In this document: positions 33,389 through 43,048 of the stretch, in pieces
Numbering within the stretch: the first letter of the stretch is position 1
Layout: each line of letters starts with the position of its first letter
Assembly (NCBI RefSeq): GCF_019656075.1
Contig: NZ_BPKZ01000004.1
Span: 1-64,000 of the forward strand
From: Leuconostoc palmae
GTDB lineage: Bacteria > Bacillota > Bacilli > Lactobacillales > Lactobacillaceae
Length of the DNA stretch: 64,000 nucleotides
Direction: 5' to 3'
Program-made: the position numbers and the translations under genes
The notes under the pieces: generated by a model
What the model was told of the DNA's origin: nothing
Database searches by the model: none
The model's input: only the letters and a program-made list of their open reading frames with translations

Positions 33389-35998
33389 TCATGGAGAAAG
33401 TCTTCTTGCAAGCTTTTTTCTTAATATCCAACTAAATAAAATAAAAATAAATGATAGTAAACTTAATGCAACACCAGCTTCAAAAAATGGTGGTGTATAT
33501 TTATAAGTTAATTCATGAGAACCAGGAGATGCTTTGAATGCGATAAAGTAATTAGCTACTGTTAATTTTTTGACGCGATGACCATCAAGATAAACATGCC
33601 AACCTGGGGCATCAGGAATAGTTGACATGACAAGTGAATCATGCTTGTCCACATGGATTCGTCCACTAATTAAACGGTCATTACGTTTATTAATTATCAG
33701 TGAGTTACTTTGTAGTCGTTTAATTTGTTGGTCAAATATTTTTTGGTTAATTCGGTATAAAGTTAAATTATTAAGAAATAGTGTTTTTGTATTTTTAAAT
33801 CTAATGGTAATTGTTTGAGGAGTGTTTTGAGCTTTAGTGGTTAAATTAACTATGACAGTGTGTCGGTATGAGTTGAATTGTGTAATAACATGATTATTAA
33901 TCAATAAATCAAAATCTTTAATAGGTAATCCTGCACCAATGGTTAGATAATAACTATCATCAGTTTTTGGCGTGAATTTCAAATCAAGACTTGCAGGTTG
34001 GTTAATATTTTTTTTCATCAATACTGCATCAGTAATTTCGTTTGGTACATTAAGGTTATAACCAATTGCCTGACTGAAATTTTCTGTTGTCACACTCGGA
34101 TTTAAGCCACCACTTAGATTTTGTAGTAAATTATTTTGATTTTGCAGCGGATTATTAGTTAACATGCGTGTTTGCAGTGCTTTTTCGTTTGCAGCAAAAG
34201 TGAGAGGAAGAGCAAACGGATTTTGCCAAATTTCACTATCTTGATTATGTTTAGCAGGTTGATATAGTTTAGAATCAGGACGATACCCTGTTAAACGTGT
34301 TATTGGACTACCTGCTTTGGTATTACTAGAATTATTAGGTGTAATCAAATATTTCATATTTAGCAACGCATCTGACAAAAGGCTACCATTTGTATAAGCA
34401 ACATAATTATCCCCTTCAGGTTGGCCTATATTGGCAAAAAAAGTAGTCGTATTTTTTGATAAGGTTGAGCTGAAATGAGAACCACCATAAAAATTTAACA
34501 TTAATGCATCACCACGTGTTCGTTGAAAAGTTTGGGCAACGCGATGAAAAGAATGGTCATCTTTGAGTTGTTGATTAGCAGAGTATAACGAATGAATCGT
34601 ACGTTGGTATTCTGCATTAGAGATATAAGAAAAACGATTCAAAGTTAGTGTGACATTTGATATTAAAGTTACTGTAGTCACTAAAAATAGTAAGCATAGT
34701 TGTTGGTTAGGATTTCTTGTTATTAATTGAGTTATTGTTAAAATCGCTAATCCGGCAAATAATGTCACACTGCTATAATCAATATATGATATATGTTTCA
34801 GTTGCGTTAAAGCGTAAAATGTTATTAAAATTATTAAAATAAAGTAGCTCAAAATATGTTTCAAATTGACTGGTTTTATTGATTGCCATGAGAGCGCACC
34901 TAAATAAATTAACACAAAACTAATTATGAAGCTAAATCGGTATGGATACCAAACAGGATATTGCATGCCGTGGAATAATAAGGTGAGTGGCGCCCATGTA
35001 GTCGCCAAAATAAGTATAAATAATATAATTAGTGCACCAAATTTAATACGCCAATTGAAAGTTTTACTTGTGAAAAACAAAAAAACGGTAAATATAATAA
35101 ATATAGAAACAAATAAATTAGCTTGGCCATTTTGCATTTGATTAAAATCAAAACTACCAGGTATTAGTTTTAGTAATAACTTTATTGGATCATTGTCGAA
35201 TTTAAAGGACCAAGGTGTATTATACTGTGTTTTACCTAATTTTAATTGACAATACATAGGTAAAATTAACCAAGCACTAAGGCCACCACCGATTAAACTA
35301 CCTAAACAAAAATTTTTAATTGACCGCCATCTAAGAGTGTGTTGTTGTGGCCAAGAGATACGCCATAAAAAATATAAAATAATAAAAATGGCAATCATGT
35401 AAGCAATATAATAATTACTGATAATTGTTAGAGCTAAAACAATGGCATATCGATACCAAGTACCTTGTTTCAAAAGTAATTCAAGTTGTAAAATAAGGAA
35501 AGGTAGCAATATTGCTGCGTCTAGCCAAAGCAAGTTTAAGTCATTTGCGACAAACCAACCTGAAAGAGCATAATTAATCGCAAATAGAGGAATGGCATAA
35601 CCAGATTGTAGCTTAAGTTTTTTTAATAGGTAACCCATACTTAGACCAGCACTACCAAATTTTAATACAGTTACAATTAAAATGGCAGTAGGAAAGTTGG
35701 CTATAGGAAAAAAGAGATAAATAAAATTAAATGGACTCATTAAATAATAGGCCCATTCACCTATCATGTCGCCTCCTAAACCATTACTAAATGAGTAAAA
35801 AAAACTACTGGGATGTGATAATATTGTGTATTTAAAAGTAGCAAATTGATCAATATATTGTTGTCCGAGATCAACAGTTAGAATCGTTTGATTACCAAAC
35901 GGTGCCATGCCACGGTATATAAAATACCCCAACATAATAAGCATTGGGAACCAAAAAGACATAGCTAACGGTGTTAAGATACATTTTAATTTATTCAT
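33389..35998 (-). CDS. YfhO-family polytopic membrane protein (putative glycosyltransferase)
   Basis: A large protein of 869 residues with 12 or more membrane helices in the first 480 residues, an outside domain and a C-terminal membrane helix before a basic end. Seen: TVDLGQQYIDQFATFK and SFSNGLGGDMIGEWAYYLMSPFN near the N-terminus, which is the hallmark of YfhO (GT-C-like fold), and GWHVYLDGHRVKKL near the end. In Bacillus and relatives YfhO proteins glycosylate lipoteichoic or other wall polymers. That role here is inferred. It is monocistronic, divergent from the PBP gene. Confidence 0.85.
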   Translation of the reverse strand: MNKLKCILTPLAMSFWFPMLIMLGYFIYRGMAPFGNQTILTVDLGQQYIDQFATFKYTILSHPSSFFYSFSNGLGGDMIGEWAYYLMSPFNFIYLFFPIANFPTAILIVTVLKFGSAGLSMGYLLKKLKLQSGYAIPLFAINYALSGWFVANDLNLLWLDAAILLPFLILQLELLLKQGTWYRYAIVLALTIISNYYIAYMIAIFIILYFLWRISWPQQHTLRWRSIKNFCLGSLIGGGLSAWLILPMYCQLKLGKTQYNTPWSFKFDNDPIKLLLKLIPGSFDFNQMQNGQANLFVSIFIIFTVFLFFTSKTFNWRIKFGALIILFILILATTWAPLTLLFHGMQYPVWYPYRFSFIISFVLIYLGALSWQSIKPVNLKHILSYFILIILITFYALTQLKHISYIDYSSVTLFAGLAILTITQLITRNPNQQLCLLFLVTTVTLISNVTLTLNRFSYISNAEYQRTIHSLYSANQQLKDDHSFHRVAQTFQRTRGDALMLNFYGGSHFSSTLSKNTTTFFANIGQPEGDNYVAYTNGSLLSDALLNMKYLITPNNSSNTKAGSPITRLTGYRPDSKLYQPAKHNQDSEIWQNPFALPLTFAANEKALQTRMLTNNPLQNQNNLLQNLSGGLNPSVTTENFSQAIGYNLNVPNEITDAVLMKKNINQPASLDLKFTPKTDDSYYLTIGAGLPIKDFDLLINNHVITQFNSYRHTVIVNLTTKAQNTPQTITIRFKNTKTLFLNNLTLYRINQKIFDQQIKRLQSNSLIINKRNDRLISGRIHVDKHDSLVMSTIPDAPGWHVYLDGHRVKKLTVANYFIAFKASPGSHELTYKYTPPFFEAGVALSLLSFIFILFSWILRKKLARRLSP

Positions 35999-36093
35999 GT
36001 TCTTAATATACCAAATTTATTGTGTTTTTTAGCGCAAAAACGTGATTTGTGGTAATCTAGTTTAAGTAACTTATTGATAAATTTGGGGTAATT

Positions 36094-38142
36094 ATGAAGC
36101 GTAATCCTTATTTAGAAGATCGTGATAAAAAAAATAGTGCTAGTGCTAATCTGCCAGCACGTTTAAATATTTTGTTAGGTATTTCGCTAACCTTGATGAT
36201 TGCATTAATTATCCAGTTAGCTTTTTTGACAATCAAACAAGGTGCATATTATCAAGCCGAAGTGAACCGAAGTGATCAAACAATTGAAAAAGGTAATGTA
36301 CCGCGTGGCATGTTTTTTGATTCTTCTGGACAAGTAATTGTAGGTAATAAAGCTCAAGCGGCAATTACATTTACACGAAGTACGTCTGCTAATCCAATAT
36401 CAATGCGTAAAACGGCTATTCAACTCGCAAAATTTGTGACTATTGATACAAAGAGGTTAAGTGAGCGTGCAAAAACAGATTTCTATTTGGCAGATGACAA
36501 AAATAGTACCAATATCACTAACCAAATTATTAAGAAATATCAAAAAGGGAAAAATACGTTAACGGCTGATCAAATTAACAAGTATATGGTTAGTTACGTT
36601 CAAGATAACCATCTTGCTGATAATGTGGATCCTAATGCAGCTATGATATTTCAAAGAATGAGTGGTGCTTACACATTATCCACAACATTTATAAAAGAGT
36701 CCGATGTCTCCAATACAGAGCTTGCTGAAGTAGGGGAACGTCTTAGTGATTTTCCAGGAATTAAACTTGGCACAAGTTGGACAAGGCAGTATCCTCAAGG
36801 TGAAGAGTTTAAAGCATTAGTTGGTACTGTTACTAACGAAGCGACTGGATTACCTGACAATCGTCTACATACATTATTGGCTCAGGGCTATTCACAAAAT
36901 GAGCCAGTTGGTAACTCAAGTCTTGAAATGGCTTATGAGTCTATTTTAAAAGGATCAGCATCCCAGACGATCGTAACAACTAGTGGTGATGGAAAAATTA
37001 AGTCATCTCAAATTAAATATGATGGACAGGCCGGAGATAATTTAAAATTAACGATTAATGCTAAATTCCAAAATGAAGTACAAAAAATTTTGGAAGATAA
37101 TTTACCAGGTGGCGATGTTGAGGGTGCTTACGCAACAGTTATAAACCCATTCACTGGTGGTATCTATGCAATGGCAGGTGTTAGTAGAGATTCTACCACT
37201 GGTCAAAAAACAGCGAATCCGTTGGGGAATATGAATCAAGGCATTGTCATGGGATCTGTTGTTAAACCAGCAGTTTTAGCAACGGCATTTCAAAAGGGAG
37301 TTATTACGCCACAAAATACAGTTCTAACAGACCAAGCCATTAAAATTGCAGGGACACCTGACATAACCTCCTATTGGAATAAATCCGGTGCACCAACTCC
37401 AATAGATGCAGGTACAGCGCTAGAACGATCCTCTAACACTTACTTTGTTCAACTGGGTATGAAAATTGGGGGACAGACATACTCACCTGGTTCACCATTG
37501 GCGATTCAAGCAGATGCTTTTCAAACATTACGTAATGGTTTTGCACAATTTGGGTTAGGTACAAAAACTGGTATCGACATTGGTGGAGAAACAGCTGGTT
37601 ATCGTGGCCCTACTACAGGAGAAGCACGAGGAAAGTATTTGTATGAGTCATTTGGTCAATATGATTCCTATACAACTTTACAATTAGCTCGGTATGTTTC
37701 AACTATTGCTAATGGTGGTTACTTAGTGGCACCACATATCGTGGGATCTGTACAGCAAAGCATTCCCAATAGTGATAACCAACGAACAGTATGGACAGCT
37801 AAGCCAAATATACAAGGACAAGTTAATTTGACTCCAGATGAATGGCATGTCATTAAAGAGGGGATGAATAGGGTTGCTAACGGTTCAGATTCATGGAATA
37901 CTGGTGGTGCTAACATGCACAAACTAGAACCTCATGTTTATGCTAAGACTGGAACGGCTGAGACAAAAACTAATGGTCATGATACTTATACTGAATCAAT
38001 GGTTGCGTATGTTCCGGGACAGCCATTTGCCGTTGCTATGGCTATTCCAGGGATGAATAGTTACCTAGACGGTACGAATGGTAAAATTTCGGCTAAAATA
38101 ATTGATGCTTATTGGCAATATGTTGCTAATAAACCAAAATAA
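36094..38142 (+). CDS. Class B penicillin-binding protein (transpeptidase)
   Basis: A protein of 682 residues that cross-links peptidoglycan outside the membrane. It has a short cytoplasmic part, one membrane helix (about 27-48), the dimerisation domain with KGNVPRGMFFDSSGQV, and the transpeptidase domain with MGSVVKPAVLATAF (SxxK), ERSSNTYFVQ (SxN) and HVYAKTGTAET (KTG). It resembles PBP2b/PbpH-type enzymes for elongation or division; which cannot be settled. SD gggg lies five bases before ATG. Confidence 0.92.
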   Translation: MKRNPYLEDRDKKNSASANLPARLNILLGISLTLMIALIIQLAFLTIKQGAYYQAEVNRSDQTIEKGNVPRGMFFDSSGQVIVGNKAQAAITFTRSTSANPISMRKTAIQLAKFVTIDTKRLSERAKTDFYLADDKNSTNITNQIIKKYQKGKNTLTADQINKYMVSYVQDNHLADNVDPNAAMIFQRMSGAYTLSTTFIKESDVSNTELAEVGERLSDFPGIKLGTSWTRQYPQGEEFKALVGTVTNEATGLPDNRLHTLLAQGYSQNEPVGNSSLEMAYESILKGSASQTIVTTSGDGKIKSSQIKYDGQAGDNLKLTINAKFQNEVQKILEDNLPGGDVEGAYATVINPFTGGIYAMAGVSRDSTTGQKTANPLGNMNQGIVMGSVVKPAVLATAFQKGVITPQNTVLTDQAIKIAGTPDITSYWNKSGAPTPIDAGTALERSSNTYFVQLGMKIGGQTYSPGSPLAIQADAFQTLRNGFAQFGLGTKTGIDIGGETAGYRGPTTGEARGKYLYESFGQYDSYTTLQLARYVSTIANGGYLVAPHIVGSVQQSIPNSDNQRTVWTAKPNIQGQVNLTPDEWHVIKEGMNRVANGSDSWNTGGANMHKLEPHVYAKTGTAETKTNGHDTYTESMVAYVPGQPFAVAMAIPGMNSYLDGTNGKISAKIIDAYWQYVANKPK

Positions 38143-38174
38143 AAAAGGAACCAACAAGTGTTGGTTCCTTTTTT
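38141..38174. terminator. Bidirectional terminator between PBP and NAD-binding gene
   Basis: A perfect 15-bp stem, aaaaaaggaaccaac with its complement, around aagt. It overlaps the stop codons of both convergent genes. Confidence 0.92.
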
Positions 38175-38790
38175 ATGAAATGCGATTTGAAATAGCGACT
38201 GACTGTGAAATGTATCTATCAGGGTTTAAGATGAGTTGAGAAATAAATTCAGCAACACTTAACCTTGAAATAGGGCCACCTACAATTATTTCTGTGATGT
38301 CCGTTTGTACATTAATATCTTGCATGATGTTATCATCAGTTAATTCGTTAGGTCGAATAATGGTGTAATCTAAGTTTGATGACATAATACGGGAAACAGC
38401 TGCGGCTTGATTACCCATGTAGGTATTTTCATTATCAGTTGTCCCAAGAATATTTTGCCATAAGTCACGTTGATGTTTGGGTAGTTCATCATGAACACCA
38501 ACTGTGGCCACCCAGATTAACCGTTTAACTCCTGCTTCGTGCATAGCATTAACAAGGCTATTAGCAACTGACTTTTGACGCCCCTCGGCACCAATATTAG
38601 CATAGACAATGTCTACTTCTTGAAGTGCTGGTATGAGTTTGGCTGTATCGACAGCATCTAAAGCTGATATATTTTTTTCAGGTCTGGCATGCAATGAAGT
38701 TAAGCTAACATTGATATTGGTATTGGCTAAAATCGGAACAACTAATTTAGCGATTTGTCCATTGGCACCAAGAATAAGTAATTTTTTCAT
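38173..38790 (-). CDS. NAD(P)-binding SDR-like protein
   Basis: A protein of 205 residues of the atypical short-chain dehydrogenase group (NmrA/YwnB-like). LLILGANGQIAKLVVPIL is the GxxGxxG nucleotide motif; VDIVYANIG, RLIWVATVGVH and DYTIIRPNELT follow the fold. It lacks the YxxxK catalytic pair in the usual place, as do many members that bind NADPH as sensors or reduce small carbonyls. The substrate is unknown. It is divergent from the MoxR operon. Confidence 0.82.
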   Translation of the reverse strand: MKKLLILGANGQIAKLVVPILANTNINVSLTSLHARPEKNISALDAVDTAKLIPALQEVDIVYANIGAEGRQKSVANSLVNAMHEAGVKRLIWVATVGVHDELPKHQRDLWQNILGTTDNENTYMGNQAAAVSRIMSSNLDYTIIRPNELTDDNIMQDINVQTDITEIIVGGPISRLSVAEFISQLILNPDRYISQSVAISNRIS

Positions 38791-38853
38791 GGTTTAATTT
38801 TAGCATGAAAATTCAATAAGCGGTAAAATGATATTGTAAAGTCGAGGTAAATT

Positions 38854-40011
38854 ATGGCACTATCTTTTCAACAATTACTAACGGCAGTACCACTTATTCT
38901 AAATGGTGGGAATGTCCCAACCCTTGTGGGGGAAGCCGGCATTGGAAAAACAGCATTAGTAGTTAAAATAGCTAGCAATATGAATGCTAAACTATTTACA
39001 ACAGTAGTTTCTTTATCTGAAAAAGGTGATTTAGCTATTCCAATTCCACCAATGACTGAATCTGCTTTTTTAGTTACCAAAAACTATGGACAGTTAGCTG
39101 ATGTGAAATTTGGCTACACGCATACATTGATTCAAATTATTCAACATGCTGAGTCATTTCCTGAACGACCAATTATATGGTTTTTAGACGAATTTAATCG
39201 TGGTTCTCAGGCAGTACAAGCTGAATTAATGAATTTAGTCTTACAAAGACAAATTAACGATATTGTTTTGCCCTCAAATGTTAAATTAGTTCTTGCTGAA
39301 AACCCGGATGATTCTATGACTGGATTTGAATCATCAGAGTATAGCGTTCAGATCTCTGATAATGCGATTAAGGATCGAACAACTCGTCTTGTTATGAAAG
39401 TATCAGTTGATGATTGGTTAATATGGGCAAACCAAAAAAAAGCGTCTAATGACAGTAATATTAATCCTTTAGTGACAAGTTTTATAGCAGAAAATCCTGA
39501 GTTATTGTACCCAGAACTCAGGCGAATAGATCTAAATCCAACACCTCGAGCATGGCAAAGAGTATCTGATAATTTATATCAGCTGCAATGTTTATCTCAG
39601 AAAAATCAAGATGATTTATTGTTTGATATCATCTCAGGGGATCTGGGAGAAGCTGTGTCTAGTCAATTTGTGAGTTTTGTTAGAGGTAAAATTACTGGTT
39701 TAACTGCTCAAGATATATTTTATTCGTCTCCTCAAGGGCCAAAATTACCTCAAAATATTCAAGATCAATTTCAAGCTATGTCTGAGATACAAAAATTGAA
39801 TATAGCTGAATCGCTCTTGTCGTATGCTGATATTGTTTCCAATAGTAATGCTGGGAGATATAGTGAATTGATAACCCAGCTGGCATTAGATAGTCAATAT
39901 GCTTTAGTTAAAAAAATGACATCTACCAGTTTATTAGATCAATTGTATTTATCAGATAATCATTATGCTAATGTACTGTACCAGCAAATTATGGATATTG
40001 CTACCCGATGA
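38854..40011 (+). CDS. MoxR-type AAA+ ATPase
   Basis: A protein of 385 residues. Walker A is VGEAGIGKTALVVK (residues 25-38), Walker B IIWFLDEFNRGSQAVQAEL, sensor 1 VKLVLAENPDD, and an arginine-rich stretch AIKDRTTRLVMKVSV follows. This is the MoxR/dynein-related group, which acts as a chaperone with a von Willebrand A partner. The partner gene starts four bases before this one ends, which supports a joint complex. SD gagg lies six bases upstream. Its client is unknown. Confidence 0.85.
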   Translation: MALSFQQLLTAVPLILNGGNVPTLVGEAGIGKTALVVKIASNMNAKLFTTVVSLSEKGDLAIPIPPMTESAFLVTKNYGQLADVKFGYTHTLIQIIQHAESFPERPIIWFLDEFNRGSQAVQAELMNLVLQRQINDIVLPSNVKLVLAENPDDSMTGFESSEYSVQISDNAIKDRTTRLVMKVSVDDWLIWANQKKASNDSNINPLVTSFIAENPELLYPELRRIDLNPTPRAWQRVSDNLYQLQCLSQKNQDDLLFDIISGDLGEAVSSQFVSFVRGKITGLTAQDIFYSSPQGPKLPQNIQDQFQAMSEIQKLNIAESLLSYADIVSNSNAGRYSELITQLALDSQYALVKKMTSTSLLDQLYLSDNHYANVLYQQIMDIATR

Positions 40012-41180
40012 CGACATTTAAAAAACAATTACTGATAAATGGTATTAAAACGTTACTAGATGTTTCACCATTTTATGGTTTTATAATTATGAATTTAAAT
40101 CGATTGTATGATGAAGAAGCAACTAATGCATTACAATTAAAATGGCAATCCTTTAGTTGGTATCTTGTTGTTAATCCAGTGTTATTAGAAAAACAATATG
40201 GCAATAACAGTAATGATGTTGCCGTAGCCTTAGCGCATGAGGCGTTACATATGTTTTGGCAACATCCAACACGATATGCAGAGAGTAACTATAAGGATCA
40301 GCTGATAGATATGGGGACAGATATAGCTGTAAATCAATATTTACCAATAAATGTTAAGGAATTACCTGACTTTGTGACTTTACAAACAATTTCTCAGATA
40401 TATAATAAAGTTATACCAGAAAAGTTGGATTCTGAATCATATATTAAGATTATTGCTGATTTAGAAAACAATGATATGTCAAAAAATACACCAAAGAGCC
40501 ATGCTAAACACCATAGTTGGCAGACAGCTAAAGGAGCGCTTGGTGAAGCTCATGCTGCATCAGAACAGTTAGTTAAAAAAGCATGGAAAGATTCGGAATT
40601 TACTGCTCGAGGAACACAAGTTTCTGCACCTATCCAAAAGCATATTGATCAATTGATGCAACCCAAGAAACCGTGGCGTTCAATTTTAAAATTAGGATTA
40701 AGTCAGATGCCAAATAAGAAAAGTGATACTCATAGTCGCTTTAATAGACGGCAACCTTATCGCTTAGAATTACCTGGAGAGCGTTACACGAATACTAGTT
40801 TATTAGCTATTTTTATGGATAACTCCGCATCAATAGGTGATGAACGAGTTGCAAAAATAATTGATTATGTTGGACAGATAACAAAATCATTGGACGCTGA
40901 AGTAGCTATTTTTAACTTTGATACTATGGTAAAGCCCGTTAAATATAACCATCAAAACATACGCTATTCTGGAGGAGGCACAACTTTCCAATCAATTTTT
41001 GATTATTTGGTAGCTCAACATTATGAACCAACGAAAACCGCTATTGTGATACTGACCGATGGCGATGGTGAAAATGAGGTAATAAATAGAAATTTTCATC
41101 AAGTATACTGGATTCTACCGGAAAATAAACATTTAAGCCTAAAAAAACCGTTTGGCAAAGTAATAACATTTGATTTTTAA
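40008..41180 (+). CDS. VWA-like protein with HExxH metallopeptidase-like domain (DUF2201 type)
   Basis: A protein of 390 residues. The N-terminal half is a putative zinc peptidase: VALAHEALHMFWQHPTRYAE (HExxH) followed by DMGTDIAVNQYLP with a further acidic residue. After a linker rich in Lys/His/Asp comes a von Willebrand A-like domain with a complete MIDAS site: FMDNSASIGDE (DxSxS), SGGGTTF and VILTDGDGEN. It pairs with the MoxR ATPase whose gene it overlaps. No protease activity has, to my knowledge, been assigned to this family. Confidence 0.82.
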   Translation: MTTFKKQLLINGIKTLLDVSPFYGFIIMNLNRLYDEEATNALQLKWQSFSWYLVVNPVLLEKQYGNNSNDVAVALAHEALHMFWQHPTRYAESNYKDQLIDMGTDIAVNQYLPINVKELPDFVTLQTISQIYNKVIPEKLDSESYIKIIADLENNDMSKNTPKSHAKHHSWQTAKGALGEAHAASEQLVKKAWKDSEFTARGTQVSAPIQKHIDQLMQPKKPWRSILKLGLSQMPNKKSDTHSRFNRRQPYRLELPGERYTNTSLLAIFMDNSASIGDERVAKIIDYVGQITKSLDAEVAIFNFDTMVKPVKYNHQNIRYSGGGTTFQSIFDYLVAQHYEPTKTAIVILTDGDGENEVINRNFHQVYWILPENKHLSLKKPFGKVITFDF

Positions 41181-41201
41181 TAGGTTTGAAAAGAGGACTT
41201 T

Positions 41202-41498
41202 ATGCTTAGTAAGCTTTCACCACCAGATTTACGTAGTGTCATCGATAGAGATTGTCGTTTTAAACGAGCCGAAGCCATATTGACAAATAGGTGGTATGAA
41301 ATTATTGACAATTATCAAACTAATAATCCAATGATGACATATGAGGATATTATGTTTGCTTGCCGGCTAAATTTAACACATACAGTTAAATCCAACATTA
41401 ATTTGACAACTTTTTCAGGTGTACAAACTTTCATTAAGTTAAATCAGTCATACATTTCTCGAACTGTTATTTATAAGTTAAAGGAGCCTTTTTTATGA
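41202..41498 (+). CDS. Small protein of unknown function in the MoxR operon
   Basis: A protein of 98 residues starting MLSKLSPPDLRSVIDRDCRF, then EAILTNRWYEIIDNYQTNNP and TYEDIMFACRLNLTH. It looks soluble and helical, with no known motif. It starts 21 bases after the VWA gene, has agagga as SD, and overlaps the next gene by four bases, so it belongs to the same unit. I do not recognise its family. Confidence 0.65.
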   Translation: MLSKLSPPDLRSVIDRDCRFKRAEAILTNRWYEIIDNYQTNNPMMTYEDIMFACRLNLTHTVKSNINLTTFSGVQTFIKLNQSYISRTVIYKLKEPFL

Positions 41499-41998
41499 AA
41501 ATTAATCTTGTTTTAGCACCAGAACAAGCACCAGCGACATTGTTAAATATGCAAGCTGAGCATAAGGAAAATATTTTTTATCTAGGCAAAGAATCGCAAC
41601 TTTCGGGAACAAATGTGCTTATTATAGATTCTCCAGAAATTGTAGAGCAGTTCCAGCGTCCAATGTCTTTTGAAGTTTTAGAGGCACATCAACCATTAAA
41701 GGGCAATGTTGTTCATCAAATTGTGTTCCAAACTAAAGAACACAATGATGAGCTGATTGCGCAACTGCTTCCCAATAATGCCGTCTTAGCTCAAACGCAG
41801 ATGGGCAAGACAGAATACATGCTTTGGACATTTTATGATAATCATAGTGCGTTAGCAGAGTTTTTAAACAGTGACATTTATGAACAAATGAAACATTTAA
41901 TGAAAAATCCCTATACGACTAGTTATAGTCGTATTACATCTGAAGAGCAATTATCTTTAACACACCAAATGAAAGATTTTGATGATAAAAGTTGGTAA
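41495..41998 (+). CDS. HmoB/TRAP-like protein with ABM-type dimeric barrel
   Basis: A protein of 167 residues. Its length and C-terminal pattern (YMLWTFYDNHSALAEFLNSD, then a short helix and TTSYSRITSEE) resemble the antibiotic biosynthesis monooxygenase fold of B. subtilis HmoB and S. aureus TRAP. HmoB degrades haem; whether this protein does is not clear, because haem-ligand residues cannot be assigned by eye. SD aaggag lies seven bases upstream. It is the last gene of the MoxR unit. Confidence 0.6.
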   Translation: MKINLVLAPEQAPATLLNMQAEHKENIFYLGKESQLSGTNVLIIDSPEIVEQFQRPMSFEVLEAHQPLKGNVVHQIVFQTKEHNDELIAQLLPNNAVLAQTQMGKTEYMLWTFYDNHSALAEFLNSDIYEQMKHLMKNPYTTSYSRITSEEQLSLTHQMKDFDDKSW

Positions 41999-42010
41999 AC
42001 AGACTGATAG

Positions 42011-42039
42011 TTGCATAATAAGATAACTTAGGCTACAAT
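42011..42039 (+). promoter_or_regulatory. Promoter of the thi operon
   Basis: TTGCAT and TACAAT are separated by 17 bases and lie just upstream of the riboswitch. Confidence 0.7.
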
Positions 42040-42059
42040 TATGCCATAAACAAAATAAA

Positions 42060-42138
42060 CTAAACTATCTGGGGTGCCCTTTGGCTGAGAAATACCCATT
42101 GAACCTGATCGTGGTTATGCGCGCGAAGGGAGATAGGC
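42060..42138 (+). promoter_or_regulatory. TPP riboswitch (THI element)
   Basis: The conserved core is clear: ctatctggggtgcc, ggctgagaaataccc, gaacctgat, ggttatgcgcgcgaaggga and gatag, with the outer stem ctatct/agatag. It binds thiamin pyrophosphate and, through the terminator that follows, turns off thiMDE when thiamin is ample. Confidence 0.97.
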
Positions 42139-42180
42139 TAATGATTATTAAACAATACTTAAAGTGTAAGTTTTTTTGAT

Positions 42181-42224
42181 AACCGTTATCTATTTTTCTG
42201 AGCAAAACTAGATAACGGTTTTTT
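42181..42224 (+). terminator. Riboswitch-controlled terminator
   Basis: aaccgttatcta (42181-42192) pairs perfectly with tagataacggtt (42209-42220), followed by T4-T5. It lies between the TPP aptamer and thiM and is its expression platform. Confidence 0.88.
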
Positions 42225-42271
42225 GTTTGAAGAATATCGTTGGCTGTTGATACATCTCTGAAAGGAATCTT

Positions 42272-43048
42272 ATGAATTTATCTGAATTGAAGAAGCAAAC
42301 ACCATTAGTGTTTAACTATGCTAATTATGTTACTGCGCAATTTGTTGCAAATACAATCAATGTTGTCGGTGGATCACCCATCATGTCCAGAGAATTAGCA
42401 GAATTTTCTGATTTGGTCCAAGTTAGTGATGCGATTGTCGTCAATACAGGGACTTGGCAAAGAGCAGAATTGCCGGCAACAATCAAACTAGTCCAGTTGG
42501 CTAATCTTGCTAAGAAAGTTGTGGTGCTTGACCCTGTTGCCGTGTCAATTCCGTCACGCAGTCTGCCTGTTCATGATATAATGGCTAATTCCAATATTGA
42601 TATTATTCGTGGTAATGCTGCGGAAATTGCATGGTTTGCAGGCATTGAGTTGGCTAGCCATGGCATTGATTCTACTGGAGATGGAGACATACTTACTATA
42701 GCAAAAACAGCTGCTAAGAAAACAGGTGCGATCATTGCAATGAGCGGTAAAGTAGATGTAGTAAGTGACGGACAACAAGCTCACATAATTGATGTCGATG
42801 TACCGCTTTTAGCTACAAATGTTGGTACTGGCGATGCGCTGTCCGCTTTAATTGGTGCTTTTAACGGTGATACTATTTCTACAGAAAATACATTACGTGC
42901 AATGGCAATGATGAAATTAGCAGGGACTAAAGCAACATTAAAAGTCAAAACACCTGGTTATTTTGTCAATCAGTTACTTGATGAATGCTGTGCAATAACT
43001 GATTCTGAGCTGGAAACATTTATAGAAAATGAGGTGAAGTATGGTTAA
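42272..43048 (+). CDS. thiM: Hydroxyethylthiazole kinase
   Basis: A protein of 258 residues that phosphorylates 4-methyl-5-hydroxyethylthiazole for thiamin salvage. Seen: NTINVVGGSPIMSRELAEFSD, VVLDPVAVSIPSR, IIRGNAAEIAWFAG and the ribokinase-like LLATNVGTGDALSALIGAF, where the usual GC before GD is replaced by GT. It is the first gene under the TPP riboswitch and overlaps thiD by eight bases. Confidence 0.94.
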   Translation: MNLSELKKQTPLVFNYANYVTAQFVANTINVVGGSPIMSRELAEFSDLVQVSDAIVVNTGTWQRAELPATIKLVQLANLAKKVVVLDPVAVSIPSRSLPVHDIMANSNIDIIRGNAAEIAWFAGIELASHGIDSTGDGDILTIAKTAAKKTGAIIAMSGKVDVVSDGQQAHIIDVDVPLLATNVGTGDALSALIGAFNGDTISTENTLRAMAMMKLAGTKATLKVKTPGYFVNQLLDECCAITDSELETFIENEVKYG

